Below the pieces are notes generated by a model. It was not told the DNA's origin, searched no databases, and was given only the letters and a program-made list of their open reading frames with translations. Below, one piece after another: positions 1 to 4,648 of a stretch of DNA of 6,440 nucleotides; the first letter of the stretch is position 1, and each line of letters begins with the position of its first letter. The DNA comes from a bacterium (GTDB taxonomy: Bacteria; Coprothermobacterota; Coprothermobacteria; Coprothermobacterales; JAADFF01), in contig JAMORD010000108.1 of the NCBI GenBank assembly GCA_027063755.1, positions 1 through 6,440 of the forward strand. Direction: 5' to 3'. The position numbers and the translations under genes were made by a program.

Positions 1-513
1 GTGGGAAGAGTGAAGGAAAAAGACCTTATCAAACGGGCAAAAAAAGGAGATGTAGAGGCATTTGAGAAGTTGTTTACCCGTTTTGAAAGGGATATATACA
101 CCCTTGCATATCGCTTTGTAGGAAACAAAGAAGATGCAGAAGATGTACTACAGAATGTGGCCCTCAAGATGTGGGAGCATTTAAAGAATTTTAAAGGTAA
201 ATCATCTCTGTGGACATGGCTTTATCGCATTACCGTTAATGAGTCTATGCGTATGCTGAAACATAGAAAGAGCACATATAGTCTTCCGAGACATCTCAGC
301 ACACCGTCTCCCGATATCCATTTAGAAATAGAGGACCTTATCATGAGATTGCCGGACAGAGAAAGAGTTGTTATACTGCTAAGAGATGTTTATAACTACA
401 CATTTGAAGAAATAGCGGACATGATGGAAACTTCACCCGGTAATGTGAGGGTCATTCTTCACAGGGCGAGAAAACATTTAAAAGCCATGTGGGTAAGGGG
501 GAGAAAGACATGA
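1..513 (+). CDS. ECF-family RNA polymerase sigma factor (RpoE-like)
   Basis: This 170-residue protein has the two-domain layout of group 4 (ECF) sigma factors. Sigma region 2 covers about residues 13-92, with the typical DAEDVLQ stretch at 45-51 and the core-binding/-10-recognition helices ending in WTWLYRITVNE at 71-81. A short linker (93-108) follows. Region 4 (109-162) has the -35-binding helix-turn-helix, seen as YTFEEIADMM followed by NVRVILHRARKHL. Such proteins direct RNA polymerase to stress or envelope promoters and are normally held by an anti-sigma factor. The next gene overlaps this one by 4 bases and fits that role. The GTG at base 1 gives an N-terminus typical of the family (an LIKRAKKGD-like stretch by residue 9), so the gene is probably complete, but its ribosome binding site and promoter lie outside the window. 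The family is clear; the regulon is unknown. Confidence 0.93.
   Translation: MGRVKEKDLIKRAKKGDVEAFEKLFTRFERDIYTLAYRFVGNKEDAEDVLQNVALKMWEHLKNFKGKSSLWTWLYRITVNESMRMLKHRKSTYSLPRHLSTPSPDIHLEIEDLIMRLPDRERVVILLRDVYNYTFEEIADMMETSPGNVRVILHRARKHLKAMWVRGRKT
495..503 (+). promoter_or_regulatory. Ribosome binding site deciding the anti-sigma start
   Basis: AAGGGGGAG lies inside the end of the sigma-factor gene, 6 nt before the ATG at 510. That ATG overlaps the sigma-factor TGA as ATGA. The site favours 510 over the in-frame GTG at 489 and suggests translational coupling of the sigma factor and its partner. Confidence 0.7.
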
Positions 514-824
514 GAATGGCTGAATTTATCAGGGGTGAGCTAACTCCTGAAGAAGAAATGCAGATTGAGAGGCTTATTGCCACAGACCCTAAAGCAAGGG
601 AGGAGTATGAAGAGTGGCAGGAGTTTTTGGGTAATCTTGCGCTTCTTTCGCGTTATACTCATAAACCAAAAAGCAGACGATGGCGAGAGGCTATTAGAGT
701 AAAAGCTGAAGAAGAGCGCTATAGAAAAAAGAAATTCATTACAAGTGTTGGAATCATAACAGGTGTGATAGGAGGTGCTGCAACAGCAGCAGCCATTGCA
801 TATCTTGCAATAAGGAGGAAGTGA
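510..824 (+). CDS. Small membrane-anchored anti-sigma-like protein
   Basis: This is a 104-residue protein when started at the ATG at 510. Residues 4-40 (a GELTPEEEMQIERLI stretch, then an acidic helix) resemble the N-terminal helical fold of anti-sigma factors that clamp ECF sigmas. The position where the zinc-binding members carry a Cys-x-x-Cys pair reads TDPKARE, so a zinc site is absent. A basic segment (RYRKKK, about 71-75) leads into one strongly hydrophobic, Gly/Ala-rich helix (about 76-101), followed by only RRK. The protein is therefore probably a single-pass, tail-anchored membrane protein with essentially no external sensor domain. The ATGA overlap with the ECF gene is the usual arrangement of a sigma/anti-sigma pair. 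The role is inferred from position and this weak N-terminal resemblance. It could instead be an unrelated small membrane protein. Confidence 0.7.
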   Translation: MRMAEFIRGELTPEEEMQIERLIATDPKAREEYEEWQEFLGNLALLSRYTHKPKSRRWREAIRVKAEEERYRKKKFITSVGIITGVIGGAATAAAIAYLAIRRK

Positions 825-827
825 TAC

Positions 828-1244
828 ATGAAGCAGATACCCTTACCACATAAATGGCCCATGCTATTTGTAGACGACTATGAGATAACGGAAGATGGAA
901 TAATAGGTTATTACACTGTAGATGAAAAACTGCCTATGTTTGAAGGGCACTTTCCCGGCAACCCTATTATGCCTGGGGTGCTTCTTGTTGAGATGATAGC
1001 CCAAGTGGGTGGTGTGCTTGTCTATCATCTAATGAATAAAGAGTTTCACAACCCTATTACGCTTCTAACAGACATCAAAAATGCACGCTTTAAAGAGATT
1101 GTCAGACCTGGTGATAGGCTACAGATAAAGGCAAAGGCGACACCGCTAAAAGCCGGTCTTTATATCATAGATGGACAGGTTGAAAAAGATGGAAAAGTAT
1201 GTGCAAAAGCTACAGTTAGGGTACTTGTGAGGGAGGGAGAGTAG
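828..1244 (+). CDS. fabZ: FabZ-like 3-hydroxyacyl-[acyl-carrier-protein] dehydratase
   Basis: This 138-residue hot-dog-fold protein is close to the usual FabZ length of about 140-150. It opens with [15 protein letters not shown], the family's N-terminal signature. It carries the active-site block [22 protein letters not shown]-like at 38-59, with the expected catalytic His41 and Glu55. FabZ removes water from 3-hydroxyacyl-ACP to give trans-2-enoyl-ACP in the cytoplasmic type II fatty-acid cycle. The downstream gene encodes a FabK-like reductase for the next step, which supports this function. AAGGAGG at 812-818 lies 9 nt before the ATG, giving strong initiation just after the anti-sigma gene. 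No other fatty-acid genes (fabD, fabF, fabG, acpP) are in the window, so this may be a specialised or second FabZ. Confidence 0.9.
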   Translation: MKQIPLPHKWPMLFVDDYEITEDGIIGYYTVDEKLPMFEGHFPGNPIMPGVLLVEMIAQVGGVLVYHLMNKEFHNPITLLTDIKNARFKEIVRPGDRLQIKAKATPLKAGLYIIDGQVEKDGKVCAKATVRVLVREGE

Positions 1245-2147
1245 GTGGATATTTGCAGTCTGTTAAATATAGAATATCCCATATTTCAAGGTGGTATGGC
1301 TCATGTGGCAAAGGCTCCGCTTGTGGCAGCTGTGTCGGAAGCGGGGGGGCTTGGCATAATAGGTGGCGCCGGTATGAAGCCTGAGGAGCTGAGAGAAGAA
1401 ATTAGGAAAGTGAAGAAGCTGACTTCCAAGCCTTTCGGTGTCAATCTCATGCTTCTTATGGGTTATATAGAGGAACAGATAAAAGTGGTGATAGAAGAGG
1501 GGGTTCCTGTTGTCACCACGGGGGCTGGTTCCCCGGCGCCATTTCTTAAAGAGCTTAAGGAGCATGGTGTGAAGGTTTTCCCCCTTGTCGGTTCAGCATC
1601 GCTGGCTGTTCGTATGGAGCGTATGGGGGTAGATGGTGTTGTTGTTGAGGGGAAAGAGTCGGGAGGACATATAGGTTATGTGTCAACTCTTCCGCTTCTG
1701 ACGGCTACGCTGCAGAAGGTGAAGAAGATACCTGTTATTGCTGCCGGTGGTATTGGAGTGCCCGAGGCTGCCAAGGCTGTAAAAGTACTTGGTGCAGCCG
1801 GTATACAGATGGGAACGCGCTTTGTTGCATCAGAAGAAGCCCCTGTCAGCAATACATATAGGGAGATTGTGCTGAAAGCCAACGAGCGCTCTACTGTAGA
1901 AGTGGGGTATCGCTTTAGACATGGCATGAGGCTCTACAAAAATGCCCTTGCCCGTAAACTAATGGATGCCGAGATGAAGGGTGATGAGAAACTCTTTGAA
2001 CATCTTGCCCGTGGAACGCTCCGCAAAGCCGTAGAGGAGGGTGATCCAGACGGTGGCATGTATATGATAGGTCAGTCGGCAGGTAGCATATGGGACATAA
2101 AACCCGTGGCTGAGATTATAAATGATTTTGCAGAGGTGTTAAAATAA
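1245..2147 (+). CDS. fabK: FabK-like FMN-dependent enoyl-[acyl-carrier-protein] reductase
   Basis: This 300-residue TIM-barrel flavoprotein belongs to the nitronate monooxygenase/FabK superfamily. The features seen fit FabK. PIFQGGMA (12-19) and AGGLGIIGG (33-41) are near the N-terminus, and a TTGAGSP loop is at 91-97. EGKESGGHIG (135-144) contains His142, at the position of the conserved active-site His of FabK. The FMN-phosphate-binding stretch IAAGGIG is at 165-171, and MGTRF is at 189-193. FabK reduces trans-2-enoyl-ACP with NAD(P)H, completing each elongation round in bacteria that use it in place of or beside FabI. The preceding fabZ ends in TAG directly followed by this GTG start, with an AGGGAGGGAG ribosome site (1230-1239). 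Nitronate monooxygenase is the main alternative; the fabZ neighbour and the GGHIG motif favour FabK. Confidence 0.87.
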   Translation: MDICSLLNIEYPIFQGGMAHVAKAPLVAAVSEAGGLGIIGGAGMKPEELREEIRKVKKLTSKPFGVNLMLLMGYIEEQIKVVIEEGVPVVTTGAGSPAPFLKELKEHGVKVFPLVGSASLAVRMERMGVDGVVVEGKESGGHIGYVSTLPLLTATLQKVKKIPVIAAGGIGVPEAAKAVKVLGAAGIQMGTRFVASEEAPVSNTYREIVLKANERSTVEVGYRFRHGMRLYKNALARKLMDAEMKGDEKLFEHLARGTLRKAVEEGDPDGGMYMIGQSAGSIWDIKPVAEIINDFAEVLK

Positions 2148-2165
2148 CATTTGGAGGTGGTGGCC

Positions 2166-2498
2166 ATGGGGCTAATGGATAATATCAAGAAAACAGCTGA
2201 AACAGCTAGTCAGAAGATGAAAGTGCTTGCCGACATAGCAAAGTTAACGGCAGAAAAAAAGAGTGTACTTACCCTAATGAAGAAGACATATGAAAATGCC
2301 GGTGAGACAATCATGTCTTTATATAGAGACAAGCGTGATGCCCATGCATTGGAGCCTGTCCTTGACGATTTTCTTGAAAAAATTCTGAATCTTGAGCAAA
2401 AACTGAGAAACATAGAAGATCAGATTGCCGCCAAACGCCGTGAGGCAGCAGAGGCCGGTGTAGATGAGTCGGAGATAAAAAAGGCCGAAGAGGACTAA
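2166..2498 (+). CDS. Small Cys-free coiled-coil protein of unknown function
   Basis: I do not recognise a named family. Starting at the ATG at 2166 (GGAGGTGG at 2153-2160, 5 nt upstream) gives 110 residues. The in-frame TTG at 2151 would sit on top of this ribosome site and is unlikely. The protein is highly charged and almost entirely helical. It has an N-terminal stretch MGLMDNIKKTAETASQ, then two helical segments (about 16-55 and 60-100) with heptad-like Leu/Ile spacing, and an acidic end. It has no cysteine, signal peptide or membrane segment. The N-terminal style recalls the helical leader of small zinc-ribbon proteins of Firmicutes-type bacteria, but no ribbon follows. It is the last gene of the operon, 18 bases after fabK, so it is probably co-expressed with the lipid genes. 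Any role in scaffolding or at the membrane surface is a guess. Confidence 0.75.
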   Translation: MGLMDNIKKTAETASQKMKVLADIAKLTAEKKSVLTLMKKTYENAGETIMSLYRDKRDAHALEPVLDDFLEKILNLEQKLRNIEDQIAAKRREAAEAGVDESEIKKAEED

Positions 2499-2518
2499 AT
2501 TTATAACATTGTGTAATG

Positions 2519-2549
2519 AAAGGGCGGGTATACCCGCCCTTTTTCTTTT
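2519..2549 (+). terminator. Rho-independent terminator of the sigma/fab operon
   Basis: GGGCGGG (2522-2528) pairs perfectly with CCCGCCC (2533-2539) around a TATA loop. The stem extends by AAA/TTT to 10 bp and is followed by TTTTTCTTTT at 2540-2549. It lies 20 bases after the coiled-coil gene stop. The last T of the run is also the first base of the TGTCC half-site of the next repeat. Confidence 0.95.
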
Positions 2550-2598
2550 GTCCTGATTTTTCGGACATATTGTCCGAGTTTTGGGGACAAGGTGTTAT
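2548..2598 (+). repeat. 51-bp direct repeat, copy A (promoter side of cassette 1)
   Basis: This stretch is identical over 51 bases to 3536-3586, in the same orientation. It holds four half-sites in a symmetric layout: TGTCC (2549), GGACA (2563), TGTCC (2571) and GGACA (2585), spaced N9, N3 and N9. The centre is the perfect palindrome TCGGACATATTGTCCGA (2561-2577), and the outer TTGTCC/GGACAA arms also pair. It starts on the T-run of the operon terminator and ends inside the TATAAT -10 element of the cassette. Likely roles are an operator for the first cassette gene, a cassette end, or both. Confidence 0.95.
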
Positions 2599-2601
2599 AA
2601 T
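2596..2601 (+). promoter_or_regulatory. Consensus -10 element of cassette 1
   Basis: TATAAT lies exactly 6 nt after the last GGACA of repeat A. The same spacing is found in front of cassette 2. No good TTGACA-like -35 is visible at 16-18 nt, and a TGTCC half-site falls in that region instead. The predicted transcript start is near 2608, only a few bases before the first ATG (2611), so the message would have almost no leader. The hexamer straddles the repeat end and is therefore not formed at copy B. Confidence 0.6.
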
Positions 2602-2610
2602 TACTGGGGA

Positions 2611-3168
2611 ATGAATATGACAGAGAAATATAGAGACATTATTGCAAAATTGCTACTTTTAGAAGAACCCTTTGGGGTGAGAAAAAAGGCCGATGAATTG
2701 GGGGTTCCTAGAAGCACATTACATGGGATCCTATCTTTTCTTTTATCAAAGAATGTCTTGTTAAAACAAGGAAAACAGTATGTGGTAAATCACAATTATT
2801 GGTATACCCGCATTCTTAAGGTATATACATGGATTCCAATACTGGCAGAATGTGTAAATGAGGTGTTTCAGTCTCAAGATATTTCTGTTGGTATATTTGG
2901 TAGTTTTGCCACCGGTATGGCACGGGAGAGTAGTGATGTTGATATCTGGATTTACCCGTGGACACCGGAGCTTGTTGCTTATATCTTGAAAATGGAGCAG
3001 GATTTGAATAAGTCTGTAGATGTTGTAAAACTTACTAACGATGAGATTATGCGTATTCCAAAAGAGTTTCCTGTCTTTTGGAGTGCTATGACAAGTGTTA
3101 GCATCACGGTGAAAGGGGACGATATTCTTGATATCTATGGAAGAGTGCAAGAAAAACAGGTATCTTAG
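2611..3168 (+). CDS. Winged-helix/minimal nucleotidyltransferase (MntA-like), cassette 1
   Basis: This 185-residue protein has two parts. Residues about 5-60 form a predicted winged helix, with VRKKADELGVPRSTL as the helix-turn-helix, then a short wing and YVVNH. Residues about 85-185 form a minimal nucleotidyltransferase domain: Gly97-Ser98, ten residues, then Asp109-x-Asp111 (GS-X10-DxD), and a third acidic residue, Asp137, in KSVDVV. In the MntA/HepT systems such enzymes AMPylate and silence a HEPN toxin encoded next to them, and here a HEPN-like gene overlaps the 3' end. The winged helix suggests it also binds DNA, perhaps the flanking repeats. ATG 2611 is chosen because the homologue at 4602-5177 then aligns without gaps from Met1 to the GS and DxD residues. 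ATG 2617 has a better placed GGGGA. Toxin-antitoxin function is inferred. Confidence 0.85.
   Translation: MNMTEKYRDIIAKLLLLEEPFGVRKKADELGVPRSTLHGILSFLLSKNVLLKQGKQYVVNHNYWYTRILKVYTWIPILAECVNEVFQSQDISVGIFGSFATGMARESSDVDIWIYPWTPELVAYILKMEQDLNKSVDVVKLTNDEIMRIPKEFPVFWSAMTSVSITVKGDDILDIYGRVQEKQVS
3113..3130 (+). promoter_or_regulatory. Internal ribosome site and TTG start of HEPN gene 1
   Basis: AAGGGGA (3113-3119) lies 8 nt before TTG 3128-3130, inside the nucleotidyltransferase gene. The ATG at 3137 would be 17 nt away, too far. The second cassette has a TTG at the matching codon and no nearby ATG, which supports TTG in both. Confidence 0.65.
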
Positions 3169-3544
3169 GAAAGCTCCTGTGGATGTTCGTGCAGCAGAAG
3201 TCTTTCTACAAAAAGCCCGTAGATGGCTTGATGTTGCCTATCTTTTGAAGAGAGAGTCACCTGACTATACCAGTGAGATTGCCGCTACTGTTTATAATGT
3301 TTTTTTGCATGCCTCACAGGCATTTATGGCCCTTAAAGGGATGAAAGCTACCAAACATATATGCATGATTTGGTATGTAATAGAGCATGTTCCTCTATCT
3401 GGTATAGAGAGAATTTTTCTCAATCTTTACGAGTTTCGCAATACCATGTATTACACGGCTACACCGGGTACCATTGGCGATTTAGATGATATACTCAAAG
3501 TTGCATCTGAATTTGTAGATTGGGTTGATAGCCTGTTGTCCTGA
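3128..3544 (+). CDS. HEPN-like protein, partner of the nucleotidyltransferase, cassette 1
   Basis: This 138-residue, mostly helical protein has the size and layout of HEPN proteins paired with minimal nucleotidyltransferases. Helices begin around FLQKARRWLDVAYLL (26-40) and VYNVFLHASQAFMAL (55-69). Then come ATKHIC (74-79) and the last helices with LYEFRNTMYYT (100-110). The usual HEPN ribonuclease motif is R-X4-6-H. Here Arg104-Asn105 is followed by Tyr108-Tyr109 and no His, and the homologue in cassette 2 shows the same. RNase activity is therefore doubtful, although a Tyr at this place could still be a nucleotidylation target. The gene overlaps its partner by 41 bases and starts at TTG. 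Its last codons and its TGA (3542-3544) lie inside repeat B. HEPN assignment rests on layout, motif remnants and gene pairing. Confidence 0.75.
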   Translation: MISMEECKKNRYLRKAPVDVRAAEVFLQKARRWLDVAYLLKRESPDYTSEIAATVYNVFLHASQAFMALKGMKATKHICMIWYVIEHVPLSGIERIFLNLYEFRNTMYYTATPGTIGDLDDILKVASEFVDWVDSLLS

Positions 3545-3586
3545 TTTTTCGGACATATTGTCCGAGTTTTGGGGACAAGGTGTTAT
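3536..3586 (+). repeat. 51-bp direct repeat, copy B (3' side of cassette 1)
   Basis: This copy is identical to 2548-2598. It encodes the last two codons and stop of the HEPN gene on the + strand, and contains the TAA (3583-3585) of the converging lipoprotein gene on the - strand. Its central palindrome, TCGGACATATTGTCCGA (3549-3565), is followed by GTTTTGG. That is at best a weak terminator between the convergent genes. The TATAAT seen at copy A is not formed here, because the next bases are CTA. Confidence 0.95.
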
Positions 3587-4119
3587 CTACTATATACGGC
3601 TACGGCTTCCCCCCATGCAAGAATATGCCCTTTCATGGCTTTTTCAAGTATCTGTTTTGTGACATTGCCTGACAGGTTTAATGTGCTGTCAAGGGCATAT
3701 ACCTTGATGTGATAGTGATGATCCCCATGTCCCTTTGGTGGACAAGGTCCTCCATAGCCTATCTTGTGGAAATCATTGATGCCCTGTGTGAAGGATATAC
3801 CATCTTTGACGGTATTTCTTGTCTTGGGAACTGCCTCGGGTATTGTAGTTGTTGGTGTAATGTTCCATGCTACCCAGTGCACCCATGTGCCTACTGGGGC
3901 ATCTGGGTCGTCCATAACAATAGCCAATGCTTTGGTGCCTTCTGGTATATTCCCAATATGTATCTTGGGAGATATATCTGCCCCATCACATGTGTACTGA
4001 CGGGGAAACCTCTGAAAATCAAGAGATACACTTAGCGTTTTCATACTGTCCACCCCCTGCGAACATGCAGATAATAAGATAGATAATGCCAAAATGGTAA
4101 TCCACAGTATCTTTTTCAT
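3583..4119 (-). CDS. YbhB/YbcL-type PEBP (Raf kinase inhibitor-like) lipoprotein
   Basis: The ATG at 4117-4119 gives 178 residues. It is preferred to the in-frame GTG at 4126-4128 because GAGG (4128-4131) lies 8 nt upstream of it. The N-terminus is a lipoprotein signal (KK, hydrophobic run, LLSAC) with lipobox Cys19, so the protein should be lipid-anchored outside the cytoplasm. The phosphatidylethanolamine-binding fold is shown by its two signature regions: DDPDAPVGTWVHWVAWNI (about residues 70-87) and GYGGPCPPKGHGDHHYHIKVYALD-like (about 121-144), with the conserved His residues of the ligand pocket. The exact substrate of bacterial PEBP proteins is not well established. The gene runs in the same direction as cassette 2 upstream and may receive read-through from it. 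Its stop codon lies inside repeat B. Confidence 0.93.
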   Translation of the reverse strand: MKKILWITILALSILLSACSQGVDSMKTLSVSLDFQRFPRQYTCDGADISPKIHIGNIPEGTKALAIVMDDPDAPVGTWVHWVAWNITPTTTIPEAVPKTRNTVKDGISFTQGINDFHKIGYGGPCPPKGHGDHHYHIKVYALDSTLNLSGNVTKQILEKAMKGHILAWGEAVAVYSR

Positions 4120-4175
4120 AATCCCCACCTCTATAAGTATTGTATTACAAAGGCTTTTGTGATGGTTTTATATAT

Positions 4176-4216
4176 TGTCCCACTTTTTGAAACGGTTTGT
4201 CCCGTGTATCGGGACA
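4176..4216 (-). repeat. 41-bp imperfect direct repeat, copy C (3' side of cassette 2)
   Basis: It matches 5208-5248 at 37 of 41 positions. Read on the + strand it has TGTCC at 4176 and 4198 and GGACA at 4212, the same spacing (N17, N9) as in the 51-bp repeats. TGTCCCG/CGGGACA (4198-4204 and 4210-4216) form a perfect 7-bp inverted repeat. It touches the HEPN stop codon (4217-4219) and lies 57 bases upstream of the PEBP lipoprotein ATG, so it may affect that gene's transcription. The C-terminal side carries an AT-rich run but no TATAAT at the 6-nt spacing. Confidence 0.88.
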
Positions 4217-4648
4217 TTACTTTTGAAGTATAGACTGAGTTTGATCAATAAGTATTTGAGATAACTTTATGAGTTCATCTACATCAATGGAAGAAATGTT
4301 GTCAACGGTGTAATATATGGAATTTCTTATCTGGTAAAGCAGAAAATATGTGTCAATAATATCATTGCCAAGGGTATCGTGATATGTTTCCTGGAGATAT
4401 AGGATTCCACATATATGTTTAGTTGCCTGTTTGTCATCATGAGATAGGATAGCTTCCATAGAGAAGAGAAAGATATCGTATATGAGAGAGAGTGCAGTTT
4501 CGGGATGGGTATATAGTTGATTTCTTGTGCCAATAACAAAGTCAAGCCATCTTTTTGCCTTATAGAGAAAGGATAGGGCATCTTCCTTATTTATTGCCTT
4601 TTTATTCCTGATGAACCTTTTTTCTTTGCACTCTTGCCACGATATCAA
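4217..4648 (-). CDS. HEPN-like protein, partner of the nucleotidyltransferase, cassette 2
   Basis: This 143-residue homologue of the HEPN-like protein at 3128-3544 shares the start MIS-x-x-ECK and KA-x-RWLD (30-36). It also shares an exact ATKHIC (75-80) and RN-x-x-YYT (108-114). The R-X4-6-H ribonuclease motif is again missing its His: Arg108-Asn109 is followed by Tyr112-Tyr113. Because both diverged copies keep these same residues, the tyrosines and the ATKHIC block are probably functional. The start is TTG at 4646-4648 with a strong ribosome site and no ATG nearby. It overlaps the upstream nucleotidyltransferase gene by 47 bases. The TAA touches repeat C directly. It is probably a partner or substrate of the nucleotidyltransferase; toxicity cannot be judged from the sequence. 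Confidence 0.75.
   Translation of the reverse strand: MISWQECKEKRFIRNKKAINKEDALSFLYKAKRWLDFVIGTRNQLYTHPETALSLIYDIFLFSMEAILSHDDKQATKHICGILYLQETYHDTLGNDIIDTYFLLYQIRNSIYYTVDNISSIDVDELIKLSQILIDQTQSILQK

Larger units (their letters stand above)
2548..3586 (+). other. Repeat-bounded nucleotidyltransferase/HEPN cassette 1
   Basis: This unit consists of repeat A, a -10 box, the winged-helix/nucleotidyltransferase gene, an overlapping HEPN gene and repeat B. Almost nothing else is present: the 3' repeat already contains the HEPN stop codon. The two repeat starts are 988 bp apart. Recombination between them would release a circle with one repeat and both genes. A similar unit (4176-5248) lies nearby in opposite orientation. 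No recombinase or transposase is encoded, so if the unit moves it needs an enzyme from elsewhere. The mobile-cassette reading is inference; the boundaries are seen. Confidence 0.55.

Noticed and set aside
1263-1927. Minus-strand open frames inside fabK
   Set aside because: They are shadows of the FabK reading frame with no family-like sequence or initiation signals.
1245-2147. Nitronate monooxygenase instead of enoyl-ACP reductase
   Set aside because: It is the same superfamily, but the GGHIG active-site block, the roughly 300-residue length and the adjacent fabZ favour FabK. It remains the main alternative.
2151-2168. Upstream TTG start for the coiled-coil protein
   Set aside because: The TTG overlaps the GGAGGTGG ribosome site that serves ATG 2166.
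3549-3570. Central palindrome of repeat B as a true rho-independent terminator
   Set aside because: The 7-bp stem is followed only by GTTTTGG on the + strand and has no T-run on the - strand. The identical copy A lies at a promoter.
2548-3586. Repeats as a CRISPR array
   Set aside because: Only two copies, about 1 kb apart and separated by genes. There is no spacer-sized periodicity and no cas gene.
3727-3746. TGTCC-N7-GGACA in the lipoprotein gene as a fifth repeat
   Set aside because: The spacing is N7, not N9, the other half-sites are missing, and the bases encode the conserved GPCPPKGHGD region of PEBP proteins.
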